Of a DNA stretch of 64,000 nucleotides, positions 23,685-31,995 are shown in pieces. Location of the stretch: contig CASEVI010000005.1 of NCBI GenBank assembly GCA_949291375.1, positions 54,981-118,980 on the forward strand, given 5' to 3'. Numbering within the stretch: position 1 is the stretch's first letter; each line of letters starts with the position of its first letter. The position numbers were made by a program, and so were the translations under genes. The notes under the pieces are model-generated. The model had not been told where the DNA came from and ran no database searches. It worked only from the letters and a program-made list of their open reading frames with translations. The DNA is from an uncultured bacterium (GTDB lineage Bacteria > Bacillota_I > Bacilli_A > RFN20 > CAG-826).

Positions 23685-26300
23685 ATGGAAAAAGAATTAG
23701 ATCCAAAAGCTGTTGCTGAAGTTGATGCTTTAGTAAAAAAAGGCTTAGTCGCTTTAGAAAAATTTCGTGAACTAAATCAAGAACAAGTCGATTACATCGT
23801 CGCTAAAGTTTCTACAAAAGTTTTAGACCATCACGAATATTTAGCACGTTTAGCTGTCGAAGAAACAAAAAGAGGTGTCTTCGAAGATAAATGTACTAAG
23901 AATTTATTTGCATGTGAATATGTTGTCAATGCAATGAGACACTTAAAGACATGTGGAATTATTTCTGATGACCCAGTTACTGGAATTACAGAAGTTGCTG
24001 ATCCACTTGGTGTTATTGCTGGTGTTACACCTGTTACTAACCCAACATCAACAACAATTTTTAAATGTTTAATTTCTTTAAAAACGAGAAACCCAATTAT
24101 TTTTGGTTTCCACCCAAATGCACAAAATTGTTCTGTTGAAACCGCAAAAATCATTTTAAAAGCTGCTGTTGAAGCTGGAGCTCCAGAAAACTGTGTTCAA
24201 TGGATTGAACACCCATCATTAGATGCTACTACAGCATTAATGAAACACCCAGGTGTTGCTTGTATTTTAGCTACTGGTGGTAACGCAATGGTTACTGCTG
24301 CTTATAGCTGTGGTAAACCTGCATTAGGTGTTGGTGCTGGTAATGTCCCTGCATATGTTGAAAAAACTTGTAATGTCGCTCAAGCTGCTAATGATATCTT
24401 AATGTCGAAAGCTTTTGATAACGGCATGGTTTGTGCTTCCGAACAAGCTGCTATCGTCGATAAAGAAATTTATGACGAATTCCTTAAAGATATTAAAAGA
24501 TATGGTGCATATGTTTGTAATAAAGAAGAAAAAGCTTTACTTGAAAAATATATGTTTAGACCAACAAAAGATGGAAAATCAACAGCACTTTATGCTGGTT
24601 TAGTCGGTCATCCAGCATGGGAAATTGCTCATGAAGCTGGTTTTGAAGTTCCAAAAAATACACCAATTTTAATTGTTGAATGTTCAAAAGTTGGTATGGA
24701 TGAACCATTAACAAGAGAAAAATTATCACCAGTTTTAGCTCTTATTAAATCAAAAGATACAAAACACGGTTTTGATTTAGCTGAAGCTATGGTTGAACTT
24801 GGTGGTTTAGGACATAGTGCTTGTATCCATACAAGTGATAAAAATTTAGCCGATCAATTCGGTCTTAGATTAAAAGCATGTAGAATTATTTGGAATTCCC
24901 CAACATCATTTGGTGGTATTGGTAATATTTATAACTCATTCCTCCCATCAATGACTTTAGGTTGTGGTTCTTATGGACACAACTCAGTTAGTGGTAATGT
25001 TAGTGCTATTAACTTAATTAATGTTAAGAGAATTGGTAAGAGGAGAAATAATATGCAATGGTTTAAGATTCCAAGCAAAATTTATTTTGAAAGAAATAGT
25101 GTTCAATATTTAAAAGATGCTAAAAACCTCAACAAAGCATTTGTTGTTACAGATAAATCAATGGTTGAATTAGGCTTCTTACAAAAAGTATTAGACCAAT
25201 TACAATTAAGAAGAAATAAAGTTGAAATTCAATTATTTACAAGTGTTGAACCAGATCCAGATATTACAACAGTTAAAAAAGGTGCTGAATTAATGCACGA
25301 CTTCCAACCAGATACAATCATCGCTCTTGGTGGTGGCTCAGCTATGGATGCTGCTAAAGGTATGTGGTTATATTATGAAAATCCAGAAGTTAACTTTGAT
25401 GATTTAAAACAAAAATTCATGGATATTAGAAAAAGAGCATTCCGTTATCCAGAATTAGGTAAAAAATCTAAATTAATTTGTATCCCTACAACTTCAGGTA
25501 CAGGTAGTGAAGTCACTCCATTTGCAGTTATTTCTGATAGAGCAAATTCAAAGAAATATCCATTAACTGACTATACATTAACTCCAACAATTGCTATTGT
25601 TGATCCTGAATTTACAACAAATTTACCTCCAAGAGTTACTGCTGATACAGGTTTAGACGTTTTAACTCATGCATTAGAAGCTTATGTTTCTATGTTAGCA
25701 AGTGATTATACAGATGCTTTAGCAATTCAAGCTATTCAAATGGTTTTTGAATATTTACCACGTGCTGTTAAAAATGGTAAAAATGACCTTGAAGCAAGAG
25801 AAAAAATGCACAACGCTTCTACAATGGCAGGTATGGCATTTGCTAATGCTTTCTTAGGTATGTGTCACTCAATGGCTCATAAGATTGGTGGTCAATTCCA
25901 TGTTGTCCATGGTAGAGCAAATGCAATTCTTTTACCATTTGTCATCAGATATAATGGTCAAGTTCCACAAAAATTAGGTACATGGCCAAAATATAATGTC
26001 TATGATGCTGATAAACGTTATGCAAAAATTGCTAGATTACTCGGCTTAAAAGCAAAAACAGATGCAGAAGGTGTTAAATCATTAGCTGATGCCGTTTATA
26101 AATTAGGTATTGAATGTGGAGAACCAATGTGCTTCAAAGCTGAGAATATTGATGAAAAAGTCTGGAACGATAAAGCTGAAGAATTAGCTTATCTTGCTTA
26201 CGAAGATCAATGTACACCATGTAACCCACGTATCCCAATGATTCAAGATATGATTCAAATCTTAAAAGATGCATACAATGGTTACAAAATTGAAGACTAA
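23685..26300 (+). CDS. adhE: Bifunctional acetaldehyde-CoA/alcohol dehydrogenase AdhE
   Basis: 871-residue AdhE converting acetyl-CoA to acetaldehyde and then ethanol with two NADH. N-terminal CoA-acylating aldehyde dehydrogenase (about 1-440) with catalytic Cys250 in FDNGMVCASEQ; linker about 441-455; C-terminal iron-dependent alcohol dehydrogenase with GGGSAMDAAKGMW (NAD and metal binding), TTSGTGSEVTPF, and the iron ligands in FLGMCHSMAHKIGG and FHVVHGRANA. Full length, both active sites intact. AdhE proteins usually form filaments (spirosomes). The ribosome site AAAGGAG precedes the start with 9 nt. Codon use is more C-rich than in neighbours, consistent with high expression. Co-transcribed with rex and closed by a strong terminator. 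Confidence 0.97.
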   Translation: MEKELDPKAVAEVDALVKKGLVALEKFRELNQEQVDYIVAKVSTKVLDHHEYLARLAVEETKRGVFEDKCTKNLFACEYVVNAMRHLKTCGIISDDPVTGITEVADPLGVIAGVTPVTNPTSTTIFKCLISLKTRNPIIFGFHPNAQNCSVETAKIILKAAVEAGAPENCVQWIEHPSLDATTALMKHPGVACILATGGNAMVTAAYSCGKPALGVGAGNVPAYVEKTCNVAQAANDILMSKAFDNGMVCASEQAAIVDKEIYDEFLKDIKRYGAYVCNKEEKALLEKYMFRPTKDGKSTALYAGLVGHPAWEIAHEAGFEVPKNTPILIVECSKVGMDEPLTREKLSPVLALIKSKDTKHGFDLAEAMVELGGLGHSACIHTSDKNLADQFGLRLKACRIIWNSPTSFGGIGNIYNSFLPSMTLGCGSYGHNSVSGNVSAINLINVKRIGKRRNNMQWFKIPSKIYFERNSVQYLKDAKNLNKAFVVTDKSMVELGFLQKVLDQLQLRRNKVEIQLFTSVEPDPDITTVKKGAELMHDFQPDTIIALGGGSAMDAAKGMWLYYENPEVNFDDLKQKFMDIRKRAFRYPELGKKSKLICIPTTSGTGSEVTPFAVISDRANSKKYPLTDYTLTPTIAIVDPEFTTNLPPRVTADTGLDVLTHALEAYVSMLASDYTDALAIQAIQMVFEYLPRAVKNGKNDLEAREKMHNASTMAGMAFANAFLGMCHSMAHKIGGQFHVVHGRANAILLPFVIRYNGQVPQKLGTWPKYNVYDADKRYAKIARLLGLKAKTDAEGVKSLADAVYKLGIECGEPMCFKAENIDEKVWNDKAEELAYLAYEDQCTPCNPRIPMIQDMIQILKDAYNGYKIED

Positions 26301-26316
26301 TATTTACTAATTAAAT

Positions 26317-26350
26317 AAAAGGCGTTTCCGTTAAATGAAACGCCTTTTTA
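26317..26350 (+). terminator. Rho-independent terminator after adhE
   Basis: AAAAGGCGTTTC (26317-26328) pairs with GAAACGCCTTTT (26337-26348), 8 nt loop, T-rich tail. It may also serve the convergent gene at 26371, since the A-rich left flank gives U residues on the other strand. Confidence 0.9.
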
Positions 26351-26370
26351 AAATTAAGAAAAAATAAAAA

Positions 26371-27180
26371 TTAAAATTTTAATTCTTTAATGATTTTTTC
26401 TTCTTTTATTCCTGTTTCTTTTAAAAATTTATCAAAATATTCATAATCGATTTTATCAAAATCAAACGGAGCATGAGCATCAACTCCAAAAATAAATTTA
26501 TTTCCTATTTCATTAGCTTTTTTAAAAAAATAAGGAGATGGATAATGTAAATTTCCTTTTCTTATAGCATTAAATTTATTATTAGTCTCACCATTAATAT
26601 TAATTTCAAAAGGAATATCTTTTTTTAAAGCAGCTATACATATTTCTTCAATAATTTCATCAATTTCTTTAGTTATTTTACTAATATGGTTAAAAAATAA
26701 GTCTGGATGAGCAACATAAATAAAATATCCACTATTAATCCCATCAATTAAATCATCTTTATATTTAATAAAATCAGATAATCTATCATCCTTTTTAAAA
26801 TAAAATAATTTATTATTATCATTATCATATTTCATATGTTGACCAATAATTAAATAATCTAAATGATAAACATCAAATAATTCTTGATAATAAGAATCTC
26901 TTTCTTTTATATATTCAATTTCTAATCCAATATTTATATCTATTTTGTCTTTATATTTTTCTTTTAAAGACAAAATAGAAGATAAATAATCTTTAAAATC
27001 ATTATTAAAATCCATTCTCATACCTTGATCAATAATATTTTTAAAAGGTCCGTGATCTGAAAATCCTAAATTTTTATATCCTAATTCAATAGCTTTTAAG
27101 ACATATTCTTCATCTTTATTATTTAAAGCATGACCGCATCTAAATGTATGTGTGTGATAATTTGAATAAAGTTTTTCCAT
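26371..27180 (-). CDS. PHP-family histidinol-phosphatase-like phosphoesterase
   Basis: 269-residue metal-dependent phosphoesterase of the PHP fold, nearest by pattern to HisK-type histidinol-phosphatase. Metal-binding residues are all visible: NYHTHTFRCGHA at 8-19, GFSDHGP near 39-45, GLEIEYI near 85-91, IIGQHMK near 112, YVAHPDLF near 155, and VDAHAPFDF near 234-242. No other histidine-biosynthesis gene is in the window, so the substrate may instead be another small phosphate ester, as with several PHP proteins in host-associated bacteria. Monocistronic; it converges with adhE and diverges from the hydrogenase gene. Confidence 0.78.
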   Translation of the reverse strand: MEKLYSNYHTHTFRCGHALNNKDEEYVLKAIELGYKNLGFSDHGPFKNIIDQGMRMDFNNDFKDYLSSILSLKEKYKDKIDINIGLEIEYIKERDSYYQELFDVYHLDYLIIGQHMKYDNDNNKLFYFKKDDRLSDFIKYKDDLIDGINSGYFIYVAHPDLFFNHISKITKEIDEIIEEICIAALKKDIPFEININGETNNKFNAIRKGNLHYPSPYFFKKANEIGNKFIFGVDAHAPFDFDKIDYEYFDKFLKETGIKEEKIIKELKF

Positions 27181-27270
27181 TGAAAAATGATTATATAACT
27201 TTCTTTAATAAAATTATAGAAAAATACTCATAAAATGGTTATTTTTCTGATACATTTAAGCGATGTTTTT

Positions 27271-27279
27271 TGTTAAAAT
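27271..27279 (+). promoter_or_regulatory. Extended -10 promoter with Rex-like dyad before the hydrogenase gene
   Basis: TGTTAAAAT reads as TG-n-TAAAAT, an extended -10; no good -35 is seen. The overlapping TTGTTAA-AATAT-TTAAGTA (27270-27288) approximates the Rex operator TTGTTAA-n-TTAACAA: perfect left half, 5 of 7 on the right, one extra spacer base. Confidence 0.35.
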
Positions 27280-27306
27280 ATTTAAGTATTTAGGAAAGGA
27301 AGATTT

Positions 27307-28746
27307 ATGATTAAATTTGAAACGAGAGTCCAAGAACTTAAACATAAAGTTTTAGTTGAAACTATTAAATATTTAAAAGAAGGAAAAACCGAATTAGACT
27401 ATAACGATTTATTCAATATCGTTCATAATGTTATTCCTAGTAAAAAGCCTTCATTTAGATGTTGTGTTTATAAAGAAAGAGCTATTGTTGAAGAAAGAGT
27501 TAAATTAATTTTAGATGCTTCAAGTAAAGATGATTCTAATGTCATCAAAGTTATTCCGATTGCTTGTGATGAATGTCCTTTAGGTGGTTATACAGTTTCT
27601 AGCGATCAATGTAGAGGATGTATCGCACATAGATGTTATGAAGCATGTCCTAAAAAATGTATTTCTTTTACTGATGGATTAAGAGCAAAAATTGATAAAA
27701 GCAATTGTATTAACTGTGGAATGTGTGCAAAAGCATGTCCATATAGCGCAATTGAAAATAGAGTTAGACCATGTGAAAGAGCTTGTAAACAAAAAGCTAT
27801 TTCTCCAAATATGCTTGAAGATGATAATTCAGCAGTAATTAACGATGAAAAATGTATCCATTGTGGTGCATGTGTTTATACTTGCCCATTTGGTGCAATC
27901 GTTGATGTTTCTTATATCAAAGAAATTTTAGAACTTATTAAAAATAATGATAAAAATCATCTTTATGCTGTTGTTGCTCCTTCAATTGGTGGTAACTTTA
28001 TGGATTATAAAACAGGTCAAGTAGTTGCAGGAATTAAAGAACTTGGCTTTGGAAATATCGTCGAAGCTGCTTTAGGTGCTGATATGGTTGCTTTAGAAGA
28101 AAGTCATGAACTTGCAGAAAGACAAATTTTAACTTCTTCATGTTGCCCAGCATTTGCTTTATATATTAGAAAATTCTTCCCAGAACTTTCTAAATATATT
28201 TCTTCATCTCTTTCACCAATGGCAATGATTTCTAAATTTATTAAAGAAAAAGATCCTCTTGCAAAAGTAGTTTTCATTGGTCCATGTACAGCTAAAAAGA
28301 GTGAAATTAAAAATCCAAGAGTTAGCCCATACGTTGATAGTGCAATGACTTTTGAAGAACTTCAATCATTATTTGATGCTTATGAAATTGATTTAGCTTC
28401 ACTTCCAGAAGAAGAATTTAGAAAAGGTTCAAAATTTGGTAGAGGATTTGCTAAATGTGGCGGATTATCAAAAGCAGTTGAACAAGCTTTAAAAGAAACA
28501 AATACTAATTTTGAAGTTAAAGGAATTAATGTTGATGGAATGGAAAACGTTCGTAAAGCACTTTTAGAACTCAAAAATAATAAGAATTTATTTAATTTTA
28601 TTGAAGGTATGGCTTGTGAAGGTGGGTGTATTGGTGGTCCTTGTAATCTTCAACATAACGTTAAAAGTAAAATGATGATTGATAAATTCTCTAATTTAGG
28701 AGACTCTGAAATTAAAGAAAATATCGATAAAGAAGGCAAAATTTAA
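27307..28746 (+). CDS. Monomeric [FeFe] hydrogenase, group B-like
   Basis: 479-residue iron-sulfur protein. N-terminal ferredoxin-like region about 85-200 with many Cys motifs: DECPLGGY, DQCRGCIAHRCYEACPKKC, SNCINCGMCAKACPY, RPCERACKQ, and KCIHCGACVYTCPFG. The C-terminal H-cluster domain (about 215-460) has the three signatures SSCCPAF (277-283), IGPCTAKKSE (324-333) and MACEGGCIGGPC (about 439-450). The forms CPAF and GGPC rather than CPGW and GGGQ point to group B rather than the classical group A enzyme. It would oxidise ferredoxin to make H2 or act as a redox sensor; group B enzymes are little studied. Needs HydEFG maturases, not in this window. Ribosome site AGGAAAGGA 6 nt before ATG. 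Confidence 0.85.
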   Translation: MIKFETRVQELKHKVLVETIKYLKEGKTELDYNDLFNIVHNVIPSKKPSFRCCVYKERAIVEERVKLILDASSKDDSNVIKVIPIACDECPLGGYTVSSDQCRGCIAHRCYEACPKKCISFTDGLRAKIDKSNCINCGMCAKACPYSAIENRVRPCERACKQKAISPNMLEDDNSAVINDEKCIHCGACVYTCPFGAIVDVSYIKEILELIKNNDKNHLYAVVAPSIGGNFMDYKTGQVVAGIKELGFGNIVEAALGADMVALEESHELAERQILTSSCCPAFALYIRKFFPELSKYISSSLSPMAMISKFIKEKDPLAKVVFIGPCTAKKSEIKNPRVSPYVDSAMTFEELQSLFDAYEIDLASLPEEEFRKGSKFGRGFAKCGGLSKAVEQALKETNTNFEVKGINVDGMENVRKALLELKNNKNLFNFIEGMACEGGCIGGPCNLQHNVKSKMMIDKFSNLGDSEIKENIDKEGKI

Positions 28747-28750
28747 AAAT

Positions 28751-29641
28751 ATGAAAGAAGAATTTAGAGATTTGTTAGCTGAAAATGTCGAATCTAGTGA
28801 TATTTTATTATGTGGTGTTCCTTTTGATAAAAATGCATCTGTAGGAAAAGGGGCATCTTTAGCGCCAAAAGTTTTAAGAGAACTGTCTTATGATTTACCG
28901 GCTTTAGATATGAAAGGTAATCTTTTAAAATCAAAAATTTATGATTTAGGTGATTATGAAGCTGATGAAACATTCAGTGATCTTGCTAAAAAAATGGAAG
29001 AAGAATTTTATTCTTACACTGATAAATTTCACCTTATTTTTGGAGGAGATCACTCTATTGCAATAGCTAGTGAAAAAGCTTTTTATAATAGTTGCTTAAA
29101 AAGAAGAAAAGAACCAGTTATTATTCATATCGACGCTCATCCAGATATTTGTGATAGTTATCATAATTCAATTTATTCACATGCTTGTCCAATTAAAAGA
29201 GCATTAGATTTAGGATATAAAGATTATAATATTACTTTAATTGGAGTTAGAGGATTTGAAGCTCAAGAAATTGAAACATTTAAAAAACATCCGCTTTTAG
29301 ATGTTTATAAAGCGTGCGATGTTAATAAATTAGGTATTGAACCATTATTGCTTCTTTTAACTTCGAAATATAAAGATAATAAATATGAAATTCATATTTC
29401 GTATGATATTGACGCTAATGATCCTTCTTTTGCTCCAGGAACTGGTACCCCTGAAGCTTTTGGGTTAAAATCGTTTGATATTTTAAATTTAATTACTGGT
29501 TTAATTGCTAATTCTAATGTAACAAGTTTAGAAATAGTTGAAGTAGCTCCACCTTTAGATGTAAATAATATTACTTCTTGGTTAGCACTAAAAACTGTTT
29601 ATGAAATTATTCATACACTTGATATTAAAAATAAAAAATAA
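28751..29641 (+). CDS. Ureohydrolase (agmatinase/arginase family)
   Basis: 296-residue binuclear manganese hydrolase, cleaving a guanidino compound to urea plus amine. All three metal motifs are intact: FGGDHSIAI (about 97-105), IHIDAHPDI (about 121-129) and SYDIDANDPSFAPGTGTPE (about 218-236); the last form is typical of agmatinase and formimidoglutamase-like members rather than eukaryotic arginase. The substrate cannot be fixed; agmatinase is the most usual. No speA or arginine gene is nearby. It begins 4 bp after the hydrogenase stop without its own ribosome site, implying translational coupling with a functionally unrelated gene. Closed by a strong hairpin. Confidence 0.82.
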   Translation: MKEEFRDLLAENVESSDILLCGVPFDKNASVGKGASLAPKVLRELSYDLPALDMKGNLLKSKIYDLGDYEADETFSDLAKKMEEEFYSYTDKFHLIFGGDHSIAIASEKAFYNSCLKRRKEPVIIHIDAHPDICDSYHNSIYSHACPIKRALDLGYKDYNITLIGVRGFEAQEIETFKKHPLLDVYKACDVNKLGIEPLLLLLTSKYKDNKYEIHISYDIDANDPSFAPGTGTPEAFGLKSFDILNLITGLIANSNVTSLEIVEVAPPLDVNNITSWLALKTVYEIIHTLDIKNKK

Positions 29642-29643
29642 GT

Positions 29644-29675
29644 AAAATTGATATCGTTTGATATCAATTTTCTTT
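29644..29675. terminator. Rho-independent terminator
   Basis: AAAATTGATATC (29644-29655) and GATATCAATTTT (29660-29671) form a 12 bp stem with a 4 nt loop, followed by CTTTT. Ends the hydrogenase-ureohydrolase unit. Confidence 0.85.
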
Positions 29676-29777
29676 TATAAATATTTAGTTAAATTAATAC
29701 TTTATTTATTTAAAATAGAGTTTAAAAATAGTAAAATAGTTTTGTTAATTTTTAATATAAATAAGGAGAAATTAAAA

Positions 29778-30533
29778 ATGGCAAAAACATATCAATTAGT
29801 ATTAATTAGACATGGTGAAAGTGAATGGAATAAATTAAATCTTTTCACTGGCTGGACTGATGTTGAATTATCTGAAAAAGGTGTTGAAGAAGCTAAAAAC
29901 GGTGGAAGATTATTAAAAGAAGAAGGTTTCCATTTTGATTGTGCTTATACTTCATATTTAAAAAGAGCAATTCATACATTAAATCATGTTTTAGAAGAGA
30001 TGGATGAAGAATATATTCCAGTTTATAAAACTTGGAGATTAAACGAAAGACATTATGGTGCTTTACAAGGTTTAAATAAGAGTGAAACTGCTGAAAAATA
30101 TGGTGAAGAACAAGTTAAAATTTGGAGAAGAAGTTATGATATTCAACCTCCTGCATTAACAGTTGAAGATGATCGTAACCCAGCAAATCAAAAACAATAT
30201 GCTAATGTTGGTGTTCAAGATTGCCCATTAACAGAATGTTTAAAAGATACAGTTGCTAGAGTTTTACCTTATTGGGAATGCGAAATTAAACCTGCTATTG
30301 TTAGTGGTAAAAAAGTTATTATTGCTGCTCATGGTAATTCATTAAGAGCTTTAGTTAAATATCTTGAAAATATTAGTGATGATGAAATCGTCGGTTTAAA
30401 TATTCCTACAGGTGTCCCACTTGTTTATGAGTTTGATGAATATTTCCATGTTTTAAGTAAAAGATATTTAGGCGACCAAGAAAAAATTAAAGCAGCTATG
30501 GATGCTGTTAAAAATCAAGGAAAAGCTAAATAA
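29778..30533 (+). CDS. gpmA: 2,3-bisphosphoglycerate-dependent phosphoglycerate mutase
   Basis: Glycolytic mutase interconverting 3- and 2-phosphoglycerate, 251 residues. Catalytic phosphohistidine in [10 protein letters not shown] (about 9-18), substrate loop [27 protein letters not shown] with the catalytic Glu, and the second His in [15 protein letters not shown]. Length and motifs are typical of GpmA. I place the start at ATG 29778, preceded by TAAGGAGA with 8 nt spacing; an upstream in-frame extension to 29658 would put 40 hydrophobic, non-family residues before the conserved start and runs through the preceding terminator, so it is rejected. Monocistronic. Confidence 0.96.
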   Translation: MAKTYQLVLIRHGESEWNKLNLFTGWTDVELSEKGVEEAKNGGRLLKEEGFHFDCAYTSYLKRAIHTLNHVLEEMDEEYIPVYKTWRLNERHYGALQGLNKSETAEKYGEEQVKIWRRSYDIQPPALTVEDDRNPANQKQYANVGVQDCPLTECLKDTVARVLPYWECEIKPAIVSGKKVIIAAHGNSLRALVKYLENISDDEIVGLNIPTGVPLVYEFDEYFHVLSKRYLGDQEKIKAAMDAVKNQGKAK

Positions 30534-30556
30534 TAATTTAATTAATTTTATAATTT

Positions 30557-30580
30557 AAGAGGCTAAAAAAAGCCTCTTTT
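30557..30580 (+). terminator. Rho-independent terminator after gpmA
   Basis: AAGAGGC (30557-30563) pairs with GCCTCTT (30572-30578), 8 nt loop, short T tail. Confidence 0.85.
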
Positions 30581-30690
30581 AAAATAGGGAAAATTCATGT
30601 TTTTTCTTTTTTTCTATTTTAACCAATAATTATATGTTTTAAATCGTTTTTAATAAGTATAATATTAAAGGAAAACGAAAGGAGTAAAGT

Positions 30691-31248
30691 ATGGATTTTC
30701 TATTTTGCAATCATGATATTGTTATTTTAGTTATTCTTGGTTTATTTTTAATTGGTGGAGCAATAAGTGGATTTGCTAATAAATTTATAAAATTTATTTC
30801 AGTTATTGGTGCGTTAGCAATTACATATTTTTTTAGTGCAGCAATAGCTAATGCTATTTGTGGAATCGATGCTGTTAAAAATTGGATTAATGAGTTTGAA
30901 GCCGGTGGATTAATTATACTTGTTGGAACTTATGTAGTTTTATTTATTCTTTCTTTAGCTTTACTTTTAGCATTTATTACACCTATTGCCAATTTCTTTT
31001 TAAATGGTGGAACGATTAGAAAAACTATTAATCATTGTTTAGGTGCAATCTTAGGGTTATTTATTGGTTTTTTAATTTGCTCAATTTATTTATTAATTTT
31101 AAATGCATTAGGAAATATTGGAGAAAATAATTCAATTGGAGAATTTATAAATACCACATTTGGATATAGTGAAAATAAGTTAACCTTATCAAGAATGATT
31201 TTAGATTTTGCCTTAGGAAGTGTTGGTAAGATTCAAGGATCTTTATAA
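30691..31248 (+). CDS. CvpA-family membrane protein
   Basis: 185-residue integral membrane protein with four hydrophobic segments (about 8-28, 33-55, 72-98 and 112-140). The arrangement and the GGAISGFANKFIKFISVIGA opening, followed by the NHCLGAILGLFIGFLICSIY stretch, fit the CvpA family, named for colicin V production and linked to envelope integrity; molecular function is not established. The ribosome site GAAAGGAGT lies 5 nt before ATG, and a TATAAT at about 30658 may be its -10 box. Monocistronic between two terminators. Confidence 0.72.
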   Translation: MDFLFCNHDIVILVILGLFLIGGAISGFANKFIKFISVIGALAITYFFSAAIANAICGIDAVKNWINEFEAGGLIILVGTYVVLFILSLALLLAFITPIANFFLNGGTIRKTINHCLGAILGLFIGFLICSIYLLILNALGNIGENNSIGEFINTTFGYSENKLTLSRMILDFALGSVGKIQGSL

Positions 31249-31253
31249 AAATA

Positions 31254-31279
31254 AAAAACGGATTTAAAATTCCGTTTTT
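31254..31279 (+). terminator. Rho-independent terminator
   Basis: AAAAACGGA (31254-31262) pairs with TCCGTTTTT (31271-31279), followed by ATTTTGATTTT. Ends the cvpA-like gene. Confidence 0.85.
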
Positions 31280-31327
31280 ATTTTGATTTTATAATGATTT
31301 TAATAATGAAAAAATAGATTATTTTCG

Positions 31328-31370
31328 TTCACTTTTGAATAAATTTGATATAAAAAAGTGAATATTTTTT
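31328..31370 (+). terminator. Orphan terminator-like hairpin in a gene-free gap
   Basis: TTCACTTTT (31328-31336) pairs with AAAAGTGAA (31354-31362), then TATTTTTT. It lies in the 200 bp between the cvpA-like gene and the ybaK-like gene, after another strong terminator, so it ends no visible plus-strand gene. It may terminate a small RNA or be a backup terminator. Nothing else is seen in 31280-31449. Confidence 0.4.
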
Positions 31371-31449
31371 CTTTTAGAAACATTCTTATTTAGTAAAAAT
31401 CGATGTTTGCAATGAAATAATAGTTAAATAAGATATTATATAGAAGATT

Positions 31450-31932
31450 TTAACGTTCAATATCTCCTTCGTGAATAGTTAAAAAAATCTTTAAATCATT
31501 AGGATTTAATTTAACTTGTTTACCAACTTCTCCAGCACTCATATATATATAAGGGTGAGTAAAAAAAGTAGAATTTACTGTTATCTCTAAATTAGGTTTT
31601 AATAATCCTACCATTGAACAGCCTCCATGAACATATCCAGTAATTGGTTTCATTTCTTTTTCATGAGCCATTTCTAATGCTTTTTCATTTTTTAATTTAG
31701 CACATTTTTTTAGATCTAATTCCTTATTAACTTCAATAACAAAAATATAATATTTAAAAGGAGATTTAGAGGTTTTTACTAAAAGTGTTTTATAACAAGT
31801 TAAAGGGTCTTCATTTAAAATTGAAGCAATCTCATTTCCGCTTAATCTTGTTTTTGAATCATATTCAAAAAGTTCATAATTTATTTTATGATAATCTAAA
31901 ATTTTTGTGACATTTGTAGTAGTTTTTTTCAT
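31450..31932 (-). CDS. YbaK/EbsC-type aminoacyl-tRNA deacylase
   Basis: Trans-editing factor of the YbaK/ProX superfamily, 160 residues, expected to hydrolyse mischarged Cys-tRNA(Pro) or a similar substrate. Visible family features: TNVTKILDYHKINYELFEY at the start, the conserved CYKTLLVKTSK stretch containing the catalytic Lys region, and GYVHGGCSMVGL with the glycine-rich substrate loop, then FTHPYIYMSAGEVGKQ. I prefer the second Met (31932) because it aligns with the family start; an ATG three codons upstream (31941) is also possible. Lies downstream of thrS on the same strand but separated by a terminator. Confidence 0.82.
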   Translation of the reverse strand: MKKTTTNVTKILDYHKINYELFEYDSKTRLSGNEIASILNEDPLTCYKTLLVKTSKSPFKYYIFVIEVNKELDLKKCAKLKNEKALEMAHEKEMKPITGYVHGGCSMVGLLKPNLEITVNSTFFTHPYIYMSAGEVGKQVKLNPNDLKIFLTIHEGDIER

Positions 31933-31956
31933 AAATTTCATTCTCTTTTTTAAAAA

Positions 31957-31978
31957 GATTCACCAATATTGGTGAATC
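31957..31978 (-). terminator. Terminator hairpin after thrS
   Basis: Near-perfect palindrome GATTCACC-AATATT-GGTGAATC; on the minus strand it is followed by TTTTT. Confidence 0.75.
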
Positions 31979-31995
31979 ATATTTTTAAAATATAA

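Noticed and set aside
23831..24154. 107-codon minus-strand ORF within adhE
   Set aside because: Antisense shadow of adhE, whose catalytic motifs lie in the other frame.
29658..29777. N-terminal extension of gpmA by 40 codons
   Set aside because: It overlaps the preceding terminator, has no family similarity, and a good ribosome site precedes ATG 29778.
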